DNA of 64,000 nucleotides, taken from Roseiflexus castenholzii DSM 13941 (GTDB taxonomy: Bacteria > Chloroflexota > Chloroflexia > Chloroflexales > Roseiflexaceae). The stretch covers positions 4,319,001 through 4,383,000 of the forward strand of contig NC_009767.1 in the NCBI RefSeq assembly GCF_000017805.1, written 5' to 3'. The notes beneath the pieces are model-generated. The model ran no database searches and was not told the DNA's origin. It saw only the letters and a list, made by a program, of their open reading frames with translations. Position numbers and translations under genes: made by a program. Shown here one piece after another: positions 43,230 to 52,864 of this stretch (positions are counted from its first letter, which is position 1; each line of letters opens with the position of its first letter).

Positions 43230-44141
43230 TTATGCTCCCTCGCTCCAGACCCCTACTTCGATCCCCGCCAGGTTTTCCAGCGCCTTGATCAGCGCATGGT
43301 TGCCTTCATGCCCAAGCCCACGCGCCTGCAACGTGCGGTAGAGCTGGTGGATCAATGCTGTTCCGGGCAGCGGCACGCCAAGACGGTCGGCTTCCTGCAA
43401 GACCAGCCGGATATCTTTCTGCTGGAGATCGATCGTAAAGCCGGGTCGCCAATCGCGCGCCAGGATCTGTGGTCCACGGTTGCTCAACATCCAGCTGCCT
43501 GCCGCGCCGCCCGCAACCGCTTCGAGCGCCTTGCGCAAGTCTACGCCGCCAGCCTGCGCAAAGAGAAGCGCCTCACTCATCGCCAGGGCATGCCCCACCA
43601 CCAGAATCTGATTGACCAGTTTGGTCGTCTGCCCGGCGCCAATCGGACCAAGATGGGTGATGGTTTTACCCATCGCCTGAAAGACCGGCAATGCCCGTTC
43701 GAACTGTGCGGCATCACCGCCGACCATGATGCTGAGTGTGCCGCGTTCAGCGCCTTCTGAGCCGCCGCTGATCGGCGCATCGAGCATGTGGATGTGGCGT
43801 TCCGCCAGTTGCGTCGCAATGCGCTGAGTTGCGCGCGGGCTGATGGTGCTCATGTCGATCACCAGCGAGCCGGGGCGCGCGCCGTGGATAACGCCGCCTT
43901 CGCCCAAAATGACCTGCTCGACATCGGGGGTGTCGCTCACGCAGGTGATGATGATGTCGCTGTGGAATGCCAGATCGCCGGGGCTGCTGGCTGGTCCGGC
44001 GCCCTCCGCTGCCAGTTCGGCCATGCGACTGGCAGTGCGGTTCCATACCCGCAACGGAAATCCCGCCTTAAGAATATTGCGCGCCATGCCACGCCCCATG
44101 ATGCCCAGACCGATGAACCCAACGCGTTCACGCTGCTCCAT
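43230..44141 (-). CDS. NAD(P)-dependent beta-hydroxyacid dehydrogenase (HIBADH family)
   Basis: Protein of 303 aa, normal length. Rossmann motif GFIGLGIMGRGMA, substrate-binding DAPISGGSEGAERG, and the catalytic Lys in QTTKLVNQ. Members reduce or oxidise 3-hydroxyisobutyrate, tartronate semialdehyde, succinic semialdehyde or related substrates; substrate not determinable. Start MEQRERVGFIG at 44141; upstream in-frame ATG lacks context. The gap 42949-43229 holds G+C-rich self-complementary DNA and no gene. Confidence 0.9.
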   Translation of the reverse strand: MEQRERVGFIGLGIMGRGMARNILKAGFPLRVWNRTASRMAELAAEGAGPASSPGDLAFHSDIIITCVSDTPDVEQVILGEGGVIHGARPGSLVIDMSTISPRATQRIATQLAERHIHMLDAPISGGSEGAERGTLSIMVGGDAAQFERALPVFQAMGKTITHLGPIGAGQTTKLVNQILVVGHALAMSEALLFAQAGGVDLRKALEAVAGGAAGSWMLSNRGPQILARDWRPGFTIDLQQKDIRLVLQEADRLGVPLPGTALIHQLYRTLQARGLGHEGNHALIKALENLAGIEVGVWSEGA

Positions 44142-44319
44142 ACGCTCTTCCCTCTGCTCGTTCAGTGCGGAACCTGTTGCACGCCATTGTATCACGCACT
44201 TTTCAGGAGACTTCCACCGTTGCGTAACGTTGATGTTATCTGCGGGGATTGTCGCAATAGTCGCGTCTGGCTACAGTAATCAGTAGTCTGATGTTCGTTT
44301 CGTGTGCAGGAGTGTCAGC

Positions 44320-45681
44320 ATGGCTTCGTTCACGCGCGTCGTCCTCATCACAATCTGTGTAACGTCGCTGGCGTTCTCATTGCTCACGGCATGCGTTGCA
44401 ACCCCGGTGGTCGTGACTGCACCACTGCCAGATGGGGCTGTTCCGACTGCGGCCATCTGGAGTCAGGCGCCATTGCCGAAACAGGTTACGCCAGAGCGTA
44501 TGCCGGTCTTCTCACGTGCGAATGTGACACCTTCACCAACACTGCAATCCATTCCCACACCGCTGCCGACCCCGATTCCTCCAACGCTGCAACCGTTCGG
44601 TCCAGGGGGTATGCCACATCCGCTGCGTGTCCGGCGATTGCAGTTCGGCGTACACGCCCATCTATTCTGGACCGACCGTGCCACGCCGTTGCGCCTGGCG
44701 AAGGATGCGGGTTTTGGCTGGATTCGTCAGCAGATCCACTGGAAGGACCAGGAAGGTCCGCCTGGCTTCTACGCTTGGGGCGCAGAACTCGACGCGCTGA
44801 TCGCCGACGTCAACGCGCGTGGTCTGAACCTGATGATCTCCATCGTCCGGTCACCACATTTTTACGGGCGCAGCGGCAGCGACGGATTGCCGGAAAACCC
44901 CGAGACGTTGGGAAACTTCGTGGCGGCGCTGGCGCAGCGGTACAAAGGACGCATTCACGCTATCCAGATCTGGAATGAACAGAACCTCGCATACGAAAAT
45001 GGCGGCTACGTTTCGACCGACGATGCCCGGCATTATGTCGAAATCCTCAAGGTCGCATACCAACGCATCAAAGACGTCGATCCGACGATCATCGTGGTCA
45101 GCGGCGCGCCGGCTTCGACAGCGGTTGACAGCCCCGGCGTTGCGATCTCCGACATTCGCTACTACAGTGCCATGTTCGCCTATGAAAACGGCATTATTCG
45201 GAATTATGTCGATGCACTCGGCGTCCATCCCGGCGGTTCCGCCAACCCGCCGGAGACCTTCTGGCCCGATGCGCCGAGCCAGGCGCAGGGATGGACCGAG
45301 CATCCAACCTTCTACTTCCGCAATGTGGAACGTATTCGTCGCCTGATGGAAGAATATGGGCTGGCGGATATTCCGATATGGATTACGGAATTTGGTTGGG
45401 CGACGCGCAACACCACGCCGGGATTCGAGTTCGGCAACCAGGTATCATACGAGCAACAGGCGCGGTACATCGTAGGCGCGATGGAATGGACCGCCGCGCG
45501 GTATCCGTGGGTCGATGCGATGTTCCTGTGGAACCTGAATTTTGCTCCGCTGCGCGCACGCAATGGCGAACCCTGGCACGAACAAGCGTCGTTCAGCATC
45601 ATCAACGCCGATTACACGCCGCGCCCGGCATATTGGGCGATCCAGCAGTACATTGTGCAGTATAATGCCCGCCGTGAATGA
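44320..45681 (+). CDS. Lipoprotein glycoside hydrolase-like protein (clan A)
   Basis: Protein of 453 aa with a lipobox LTAC (Cys25), so membrane-anchored outside. A Pro/Thr-rich linker (about 26-100) leads to a TIM barrel. IWNEQN gives acid/base Glu220 and WITEFGW gives nucleophile Glu357, as in GH39/GH5-like clan-A enzymes. Substrate unknown. The start at 44320 has CAGGAG upstream. Its stop overlaps the next gene by 17 nt, so the two are coupled; the neighbour is a polyprenol-sugar-type membrane transferase, suggesting a role in cell-surface glycans. Confidence 0.87.
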   Translation: MASFTRVVLITICVTSLAFSLLTACVATPVVVTAPLPDGAVPTAAIWSQAPLPKQVTPERMPVFSRANVTPSPTLQSIPTPLPTPIPPTLQPFGPGGMPHPLRVRRLQFGVHAHLFWTDRATPLRLAKDAGFGWIRQQIHWKDQEGPPGFYAWGAELDALIADVNARGLNLMISIVRSPHFYGRSGSDGLPENPETLGNFVAALAQRYKGRIHAIQIWNEQNLAYENGGYVSTDDARHYVEILKVAYQRIKDVDPTIIVVSGAPASTAVDSPGVAISDIRYYSAMFAYENGIIRNYVDALGVHPGGSANPPETFWPDAPSQAQGWTEHPTFYFRNVERIRRLMEEYGLADIPIWITEFGWATRNTTPGFEFGNQVSYEQQARYIVGAMEWTAARYPWVDAMFLWNLNFAPLRARNGEPWHEQASFSIINADYTPRPAYWAIQQYIVQYNARRE

Positions 45682-47668
45682 GGCAGCCCAACCAACAACC
45701 TCACAGTACGACTCGTCGGCTGGCGAGAACGCGGCGCAGCGCCCCGCTCCGCTCGCCGCATTTTTATTGCTGCTCGCGCTCTACCTGCTGACAGCGAGCG
45801 GCCATCTCTATTCTCCCGACGAAGAGGCAATGTACTATGTGACGCGCGCAATCGCAACCCGCGCCGATGTCGCCATCGAGGACGGCGATCTTGTGCCGAT
45901 GCCGCTACGCGAGGGGCGTGATGGGCGCAGGGTGTCTCCATATGGCATCCTGTCATCACTGGCGGCGCTGCCGTTCTTCGCACTGGGCGCATTCCTTGCC
46001 GCCGGCGCACCGGTCGAGGTCTACGAGTATCTTACCCGTTTCGGCGTCAGTTTGCTGAATACACCCGTGACCGCCGCAACCGGCGCTGTGATGTTCACAT
46101 TCGTTGTAGCCCTGGGGTATGGTAGACGCGCCGCGTGGCTGGCTGCCGCCGCGTTTGGCGTTGCAAGCCTGGCGTGGCCCTATGCCCGCACCTTCTTCTC
46201 CGAACCGCTGACTGGTCTGCTGTTGCTGTGCGCGGTGGAACGGGCGTATGCCGCTCGCGTGCGGCGCGACCGGCGCGCACTGCTCCTTTCTGGAATGGCA
46301 ACGGGACTTTTGATTGCAACGCGCATTGCAGCCGCCATTGCGTTGCCATTCGTGGCGCTGTATGTGGGAATGGCTGCGTGGTCGCACCTTTCATCTCATC
46401 AGAACGGCGCATACACGGGCACAGGCAAGCGGTTGCGCACTGTGGCGGAGCACGTGGGTCTCTGGAGTTCGGGTCTGGTTCCCGGCGTGGCGCTGGTGGT
46501 TGGTTACAACCTGGCGCGCTTTGGCATACCGCTGGCGAGCGGGTACAGCGATGAGGCGAGCGCATTTACAACACCGCTGCTGACCGGGTTGTCCGGGTTG
46601 TTGCTCAGTCCCGGCAAGAGCCTGTTCCTGTACGCGCCGGTGGCGCTGCTGGCGCTGGCGGGGGCGCCGCTGCTCTGGCGGCGCTGGCGTTTGGAGACAT
46701 CACTGCTGCTGAGTCTGGTCATTGCGCATATGTTCCTGTATGCGCGCTGGCATGCCTGGGACGGCGGCGGGGTCTGGGGACCGCGCCTGTTGCTGCCGAT
46801 CGTGCCGCTGCTGGCGGTGCTGGCGGCGCCGGTATTCGAGCGCGCAACCGCAGGCAGATCCGTCGGAACCCGTCTTGTTGTCGGAGTGAGCCTGACATTC
46901 GGGACGATCAACGCACTGGCAGGCGTTCTTGTCAATCCGGCGATCTATCTCAATATGGGCATCCCGCGCCGGCTCATCTACTTCGATGTGGCGCACTCGC
47001 CACTGCTGGCGCACTGGCGGATCGCAGCAGAACGCTGGCAGGCGCGGTATGGCGTCGGGCAGTGCATCCTTGGCGATGGTTTCTACTTTGCGGAAGCGCG
47101 CACTACCATGTTGCCGCGGATGACCGGCGACCAGGGGGTCATCGCCTGTCGCAGCGACAGACCGACGCTCCTTACCATCCGCATTAACGACGACCGTCCT
47201 GCCGGTGCGCCGCCTGGAAATCCGATGCTCGACCTCGCCGGACGACCGATGGCGCTGCGCGACGGTCAGGGAAGCATGGTGCGGGTGATGGTTCCGCCGG
47301 GTGAACCGCTCGTTTTGCGGGCGAAGCCATTTGCGCAGACCATACCGGGAACCGAGCGGCAACGAATGGTTGGGTTGCGGGTCAATGAGATCGCGGCTGT
47401 CGATGATCGCGGCGTGCGCCTGCCCCTCGCCGATGCCGCCATTGAACCACCTCCGGCAAGCCCACGCTACCGCTGGGGGTGGTATTTCGTTCCGACCGTC
47501 CGACACACGACCGATCTGTGGATCGGGTATCTGCTGCGGAGCGACGTTGGTCCGTTCCGTGCGGCGGCGGTGGCGGGAGTATTGGTCGGCACAGCGCTAG
47601 CGGCAGGGGTGGCGGGGATGTGGATGGTGTTCAAGGGTGAAGGTTACCGGTGGAAAGGTGACAGGTAG
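45665..47668 (+). CDS. GT39-like (PMT-type) multi-pass membrane glycosyltransferase
   Basis: Protein of 667 aa. A short polar N terminus, then about ten TM helices up to about residue 430. The first loop has SPDEEAMYYVTRAI (conserved acidic DE of GT-C enzymes) and a following RFGVSL. An extracytoplasmic domain (about 430-640) and a final TM end it. Likely uses a polyprenyl-phosphate sugar on the outer face. Start ATG at 45665 overlaps the lipoprotein gene by 17 nt; GTG at 45674 is an alternative. The end (GGTGGAAAGGTGAC) is a small repeat word also seen near 4668 and 52685. Confidence 0.8.
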   Translation: MPAVNEAAQPTTSQYDSSAGENAAQRPAPLAAFLLLLALYLLTASGHLYSPDEEAMYYVTRAIATRADVAIEDGDLVPMPLREGRDGRRVSPYGILSSLAALPFFALGAFLAAGAPVEVYEYLTRFGVSLLNTPVTAATGAVMFTFVVALGYGRRAAWLAAAAFGVASLAWPYARTFFSEPLTGLLLLCAVERAYAARVRRDRRALLLSGMATGLLIATRIAAAIALPFVALYVGMAAWSHLSSHQNGAYTGTGKRLRTVAEHVGLWSSGLVPGVALVVGYNLARFGIPLASGYSDEASAFTTPLLTGLSGLLLSPGKSLFLYAPVALLALAGAPLLWRRWRLETSLLLSLVIAHMFLYARWHAWDGGGVWGPRLLLPIVPLLAVLAAPVFERATAGRSVGTRLVVGVSLTFGTINALAGVLVNPAIYLNMGIPRRLIYFDVAHSPLLAHWRIAAERWQARYGVGQCILGDGFYFAEARTTMLPRMTGDQGVIACRSDRPTLLTIRINDDRPAGAPPGNPMLDLAGRPMALRDGQGSMVRVMVPPGEPLVLRAKPFAQTIPGTERQRMVGLRVNEIAAVDDRGVRLPLADAAIEPPPASPRYRWGWYFVPTVRHTTDLWIGYLLRSDVGPFRAAAVAGVLVGTALAAGVAGMWMVFKGEGYRWKGDR

Positions 47669-47772
47669 GGGCGCGCTGCGCCCACCCGGAACGCCCGCAG
47701 GTGGATGGCAGAACGGAACGGTTCTCGTTTCCTCCCAGGGCGCTGCCCGACCTCAAGGGTCTTGACGGCGAT

Positions 47773-48285
47773 TCAGCGCGGTCCGTAATTCCGATCGCCT
47801 CCACCCAAACGCACCAGAAAACCCTGGAGATCGGTCGGTACGAAGAGGCGGACGCGCGCGATGCGTGGTGCAAACGAAGGCGGATCGTCATAGGACTCGG
47901 CAATCGTCAACGCGATGCCGCAGCTCAGGTAAACATATTCCGTCGTCATTGCGCCAAGGACGATGGAGCGCCCAGGAGCGACGCGATCCGCCGGTCCCCA
48001 GGCTGACACAATCTCGTCAAGCGACGCCAAAGACGGGGGTTCATCGAGTTCGATCAAGAGCAGGCGATCGCCGGCATCCTCGAACCACGCTACCACCATG
48101 TGCGGAGGCGCGCTGCGCCGGTAGACCTGGCGGGTGACCAGTTGCAGCGACAGTCTGGCTGGCTCACGCGCCTCCGCGATAACATCGGGGCCAAGCAGAT
48201 GACGCAGCGCCTGATCTGTCAGGCCCGCTTCGAGCCCATCCCAGTGCAGCCAGTCACCGCGCAGCGCAATCTCAAGACTGGACAT
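47773..48285 (-). CDS. Hypothetical protein, 170 aa
   Basis: Soluble, mixed alpha/beta. WLHWDGLEAGL at the start and a C-terminal LFVPTDLQGFLVRLGGG. No family recognised. It lies 51 bp downstream of the eCIS-like metalloprotease on the same strand, so may be co-transcribed and functionally linked (for example a modulator), but this is speculation. Confidence 0.6.
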   Translation of the reverse strand: MSSLEIALRGDWLHWDGLEAGLTDQALRHLLGPDVIAEAREPARLSLQLVTRQVYRRSAPPHMVVAWFEDAGDRLLLIELDEPPSLASLDEIVSAWGPADRVAPGRSIVLGAMTTEYVYLSCGIALTIAESYDDPPSFAPRIARVRLFVPTDLQGFLVRLGGGDRNYGPR

Positions 48286-48336
48286 CTCTTCCCCTCACCT
48301 GCTGGCATCGGACGCAGCCCAGAAGCAGGGCGATCT

Positions 48337-50226
48337 CTAGTGTCGCGGAATCAGCACTCGCGTCCCCGCCGGGATCGGCGTATTGCCGCGGCGGTGCGTC
48401 CAGCCGTTTGCCCGTTCGAGTTGATCAAGCGTTATGCCATGCTGCCCGGCGACCTGCGCCCGCGTATCTTCGGCGATCGCGCGATACCAGCGAATGCCTG
48501 GAATGTGCAGGCGATGACCGGCGGCAAAACGCTGCGTGTCATCGACCACCTCAGTGCCATCGAGTTCCGTGATGGTCGCTGCATTGGTGCGCTCACGAAT
48601 TTGGGCGACTGTCTCGCCGCCGGCGCGGACCGTGTACTCTTCTGCGGTGTTGCTATCGGTTGGTTCCCAGGTTGCAATGCCCGTCAACGGCGCCTCGCTC
48701 AGTGTGCCTGCACCCAGCCCGAGCAGATCGGCATGTCCCATAAAATAAGCCACCCGGGCATTTTCCTCGCCAACAGCCGCAACGATGCGTTCCGGCGCTT
48801 CCTGAGAATATGTTGATGGATCTTCAAGGATGGTGGGATCCAGATCGGGTTGGAACAGATTTCCCTCAACACGCTGGCGGAGTGCGCGATTCGCCTCCAG
48901 TGAGTCGCGCACGTGATGCCATACCTGGAGCGTAAAGTGGTCGGTAAATCCTTCGATCAGCGCCTGACGCGCACTGCCGCCAACCGCTGCCGCAGCGCGA
49001 CTATAATTCGGATGGGTCACCAGATGCAGAAACTCGTGCATCATGGTTTTGAAGAGCGCCCACCTGCCAACCAGCCCCTGATACTCACGCGGCTGAACAA
49101 ACACGGTTCCCGTTCCGGCTTCGGCGGGACAGCCGCGAATCACATTGCGCACGTTATGGAACCGTGTATCATTACTGACATAGAGATCGCGCACACGGGT
49201 ATACTCGGCGCGATCCGGGCGGTCGCGCGATGTATCGACGTTGTGATCGGTCAGCACCTGGCTTGGCTCATAGGATGGCTCGGACATAAAATAGTCGACC
49301 CAGCCGGCAGCATATTCCCGCGAGACGGGGCGCGTGGACGCATCGCCGAGAGGGATGCGAAAGCTGCCGGGATGGTACGAACCGGTTGGAGTGCGGCTGG
49401 CCATCACAATATAGCGAGCGTAGAAATCTTCCACCGTCTGCTGCGCTGCATCGGCGATCTCACGAATCGGGTCCATCAGGTCTGGCGAAGCGGGCATTTC
49501 GTTTTCGGGGTTCACTCGATCGTTGATCAGCGTATCGAGCGCCGCGATCATGTGCTGTTCAAACTCGCCGCCAACCCCTGCGCCAGTCATCGGCGGCGTG
49601 GTGACTGAGCCGCCGGAGGTTTGCGCATTCGGATGCAGCGCCTGCTCGACCTCGAGGTGTTGTTCAGCGGTCACCGGACGTGTTCCACTCATCACATCTT
49701 CCGGTCCAGCAATGCCTGCCCGCTCGAGGGCATTGAGAGCGCCCCATGTCTGTGGGCCAACGATGCCATCGACGATCAGTCCGTGGCGACGCTGAAACTC
49801 GCGCGTCGCGGCATCGGTGAGCGGACCGAAGATGCCATCGACCTCGAGCGCTGGCGTGGCGCCATCACTGTTCAATCGTTCCTGAAGGAATGTGATGTCC
49901 TCCGCATGGGACGATCCCTGGCGAAGGGTAGGACGCGATGATTGGGGAGAGCGTTGGGTCTGAATGGTGATACGGTGAAACGCAGTCAACGGTGCGACTG
50001 GCGGGGCCGCAGGCGTCAGTCCTGTCTCTGCGCCGGAGTGGAGGCGAAAGTCGCCGAAGTGATGCCCGAATGCCCGATCACCGTCTCGCTGCTGCTCTGG
50101 CGTGACCGGCGCCTCCTCAGCAATTGCGGGTGGAGCTGGCCCTTGCCGCAACTGGTTGATCCAGACGGTTGCGATCCCATCTGCCGGTTCAGAAGACCGG
50201 GCAGATAGCGGCTTCTTCATACGCAT
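48337..50226 (-). CDS. Multidomain zinc metalloprotease with eCIS-cargo-like architecture
   Basis: Protein of 629 aa. The N terminus contains GHHFGDFRLHSGAETG, resembling the first motif of DUF4157, the hallmark domain of eCIS-associated proteins, but the rest of that domain (HELTHVVQQ) is missing. Then a peptidoglycan-binding PG_binding_1-type module (LQERLNSDG ... VDGIFGPLTDAATREFQRRH, about 115-170), an unrecognised region, and a zincin site HEFLHLVTH (about 395) with EGFTDHF downstream. A C-terminal LysM-like segment follows (ANGWTHRRG ... VLIPRH). No signal peptide, so not an ordinary Sec substrate. Architecture is clear; the eCIS link is inference. Confidence 0.75.
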   Translation of the reverse strand: MRMKKPLSARSSEPADGIATVWINQLRQGPAPPAIAEEAPVTPEQQRDGDRAFGHHFGDFRLHSGAETGLTPAAPPVAPLTAFHRITIQTQRSPQSSRPTLRQGSSHAEDITFLQERLNSDGATPALEVDGIFGPLTDAATREFQRRHGLIVDGIVGPQTWGALNALERAGIAGPEDVMSGTRPVTAEQHLEVEQALHPNAQTSGGSVTTPPMTGAGVGGEFEQHMIAALDTLINDRVNPENEMPASPDLMDPIREIADAAQQTVEDFYARYIVMASRTPTGSYHPGSFRIPLGDASTRPVSREYAAGWVDYFMSEPSYEPSQVLTDHNVDTSRDRPDRAEYTRVRDLYVSNDTRFHNVRNVIRGCPAEAGTGTVFVQPREYQGLVGRWALFKTMMHEFLHLVTHPNYSRAAAAVGGSARQALIEGFTDHFTLQVWHHVRDSLEANRALRQRVEGNLFQPDLDPTILEDPSTYSQEAPERIVAAVGEENARVAYFMGHADLLGLGAGTLSEAPLTGIATWEPTDSNTAEEYTVRAGGETVAQIRERTNAATITELDGTEVVDDTQRFAAGHRLHIPGIRWYRAIAEDTRAQVAGQHGITLDQLERANGWTHRRGNTPIPAGTRVLIPRH

Positions 50227-50622
50227 GCGGACTTCACCTGCGAACGACTATCAGCCCAAATAGCGGTGTGTGCAATATTCGTGTCAGTTGCTCACAAAAC
50301 ACCCGGAATGGCGATCATTATATGATCACATCGCCACGAAGATCAAGACCCTCAAATAGTGATCACTTCATCGATAAGCGCCGTTCTCCGTCGTTCGTGA
50401 TACATCAGACAAATATAACCCTCTTTTGTGAACACTCATCCGATAGGACGAAACATGATAGAATGAACCTGTCCATACACTATTGAAGCAGCACAACCCG
50501 CCTTGCAACCACCGGCCGGTTCTGAATGAGCGCTCTTGTGCACTCATTCCTGGCAGAAACCTCTACGCAACACGTCAAACTCGCATGCCGCATACCAACT
50601 CAGCAAGAAGAGAGGAGCCTGC
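50227..50622. other. AT-rich intergenic region between divergent metalloprotease genes
   Basis: 396 bp, clearly richer in A+T than its surroundings. Contains TGATCAC twice (near 50327 and 50361) and a TAGAAT near 50458 that could be a -10 for the right-hand gene. No ORF of interest. The low G+C contrast is a possible sign of promoter architecture or transfer. Confidence 0.55.
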
Positions 50623-52668
50623 ATGCATCCACGCCGTTCACTCCTGGCGCTGATTCTGATAGTGGCGCCTGTATTCCTTCTGACCGTGAGCAACCCACCG
50701 GTACGCGCGAATGTGGCACACCCCTTATCCGGCGCATCGGTCTATCTCCCGTTCGTCACGCGACCCGCAGCGGTCGATCTGGTGCTCAACCAGGTTGAGA
50801 TCACCCAATCAGTACAGAACGGCAGCAACAGCGTGCCGCTGGTTGCCGGGCGCGCGACTGTGGCGCGGGTGTACGTGACCGTATCCGGCGTCGCAGAACT
50901 TTCGAACGTGATCGTTGAAGTCTCTGCAACGCACGGCGGTGTGTCGCTACCCGGTTCGCCGCGTCGCTCCAACCCGCGCACGGTCACAACGAGCGCCTCG
51001 CGCGGGAACTACGCCAGCAGTTTCAATATCGCCCTTCCGTCCGAATGGCTGTCGGGCAACGTACACCTTACGATCGTCGTCGATCCCGACAACCGGGTCG
51101 CAGAATCGAATGAATTGAACAATCGCCTGACGCGCGCGCTAGAGTTCCTGGCGGCGCCGCCGCTTGATCTGACAATTGTGCCGATCCTGTACACCCATAC
51201 GCCGAATGGTCGCACCTACCCGGCGCCAACGCGCGACACCGTCAGCGACTGGATCATGCGCGCCTACCCGATCAGTGGCATCACAGTACGGCTGCGTGCG
51301 CCGATATCATTCACCGGCGACCTGCGGAGCGGCGATGAATGGGAGCGGCTCCTCGACATGATCACATCGGTCTGGCGGAGTGATGGAGCGCCATCATCAC
51401 GAGTGTACTATGGTCTGATACCAATCGCAAACGGCAATGACCGCTGGTTCAGTAGCGGTATCGCAGGCATCGGTTGGATTGGGTTGCGCACATCGCTCGG
51501 GCTTGATCTGACAAGCCCTGCCGATGCTGCCAGTCAACTGGCAGCCCACGAGATCGGGCACAACCTGGGGCGCTACCATGCGCCATGCGGCGTGAGTGGC
51601 GATCCCCGGCAGCCATTTCCCTATGCGGATGGGTCGATTGGACCAGACGTGTATGGTCTGGACATCAGCCGCGCGCGTGTCTGGAGTTCAGCGGCGCCGG
51701 ACAACACGAGGGACTTGATGAGTTACTGCCGACCGCAGTGGGTTTCGGATTTCACTTACCAGGGGTTGTTGAACAATCAGCGCATCTACGGCGCTGGCGT
51801 CGCGCAGACCGGATCGGGGCTGCTGGTGCGCGCAAAGATTGCAGCAGATGGCGCAACAGCGCTGGAACCGGTGTATGCGCTCGACCACATCACCATGGAC
51901 GCACCGCAGTCTGGCGAGTATACTATCGAATTGCTGGACGCTGCCGGAACTGTCCTTGACACCCACGCCACCGCCGCCGTCGAGGTCGAGGGACTATACC
52001 ATTACGATGAGGATCTGATGCACCACGATCACGACCACATCCATCGTTCGATCATTGCCGTCGTGCCGACGCCGGCGGGAACAGTGGCGCGGGTGCGCCT
52101 GAAACACAATGGCACGGTCGTTGCGGAGCAGGCAACCGGCAAGGTTGTCGCGCCAACGGCAGTCGCATCGGCCACACTCACTCAGGAGGGCGCAACCCGG
52201 GTTCTTTCCTGGTCGAACGCGGCTACACCGACGTTGGTGCGCTACACGCACGATGGCATCCACTGGACGACCCTCGGCATCGATCTGGTCGGCGGGAGGT
52301 TGATCATCGAGCCGGACGCGCTTCCAGGCGGCGGGCAGGGACGGTTCGAGGTCGTGCAATCCGGCGGCGCCACGCTCACCATCGACGGAGCGACTGGAAT
52401 GGCTGCATCCGATGCGCCGCCGCAGGTATGGATCGATGGTCCTGCAACACTACCGGTTGGTGCGCCGCTCCTCCTCTATGGGCGAGCCTCGGATCGTGAG
52501 GATGGCGCGCTTGACGATCTCACCTGGCATATCAGCGGCGCGCCTGTGGGCGCAGGGCAGACGTTGGTGCTAGACCATCCTGCGCCGGGCATGCATCGTA
52601 TCCGCCTGACCGCACGCGACGCTGCGGGAAATGCAACGGTCGCAGAGCATTACGTCTTTGTCGAGTAG
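50623..52668 (+). CDS. Secreted metzincin-type metalloprotease with CARDB-like domain
   Basis: Protein of 681 aa. Signal peptide (about 1-28). Residues 45-190 resemble a CARDB adhesion domain (NQVEITQSVQNG, DPDNRVAESNELNN). The metzincin zinc site HEIGHNLGRYH (His309, Glu310, His313, His319) is followed by a Met-turn DLMSYC. C-terminal beta domains (about 400-681) end with a PKD-like segment (IRLTARDAAGNAT). A His-rich loop (YHYDEDLMHHDHDHIH) may bind metal. Start at 50623 is set by AGAGGAG upstream. Exported protease; substrate unknown. Confidence 0.88.
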   Translation: MHPRRSLLALILIVAPVFLLTVSNPPVRANVAHPLSGASVYLPFVTRPAAVDLVLNQVEITQSVQNGSNSVPLVAGRATVARVYVTVSGVAELSNVIVEVSATHGGVSLPGSPRRSNPRTVTTSASRGNYASSFNIALPSEWLSGNVHLTIVVDPDNRVAESNELNNRLTRALEFLAAPPLDLTIVPILYTHTPNGRTYPAPTRDTVSDWIMRAYPISGITVRLRAPISFTGDLRSGDEWERLLDMITSVWRSDGAPSSRVYYGLIPIANGNDRWFSSGIAGIGWIGLRTSLGLDLTSPADAASQLAAHEIGHNLGRYHAPCGVSGDPRQPFPYADGSIGPDVYGLDISRARVWSSAAPDNTRDLMSYCRPQWVSDFTYQGLLNNQRIYGAGVAQTGSGLLVRAKIAADGATALEPVYALDHITMDAPQSGEYTIELLDAAGTVLDTHATAAVEVEGLYHYDEDLMHHDHDHIHRSIIAVVPTPAGTVARVRLKHNGTVVAEQATGKVVAPTAVASATLTQEGATRVLSWSNAATPTLVRYTHDGIHWTTLGIDLVGGRLIIEPDALPGGGQGRFEVVQSGGATLTIDGATGMAASDAPPQVWIDGPATLPVGAPLLLYGRASDREDGALDDLTWHISGAPVGAGQTLVLDHPAPGMHRIRLTARDAAGNATVAEHYVFVE

Positions 52669-52864
52669 TGGTCAGTGGAATGGGAAAAGGTGGAAGGTGG
52701 AGAGTGAAATGGAGGAGATGTCGCAGTGTGTACCATCTCGACAGGCAGGTGGCGTCTTCGAACAAGAATCCGGTATCCACCGCGCCAGCCCGACGCTGAT
52801 GGTTTTTGCAACGTGAACCGTTCCAGCGCGGTCAGCCCGCGCAGGCGAAATCCGAGTCAACCAG

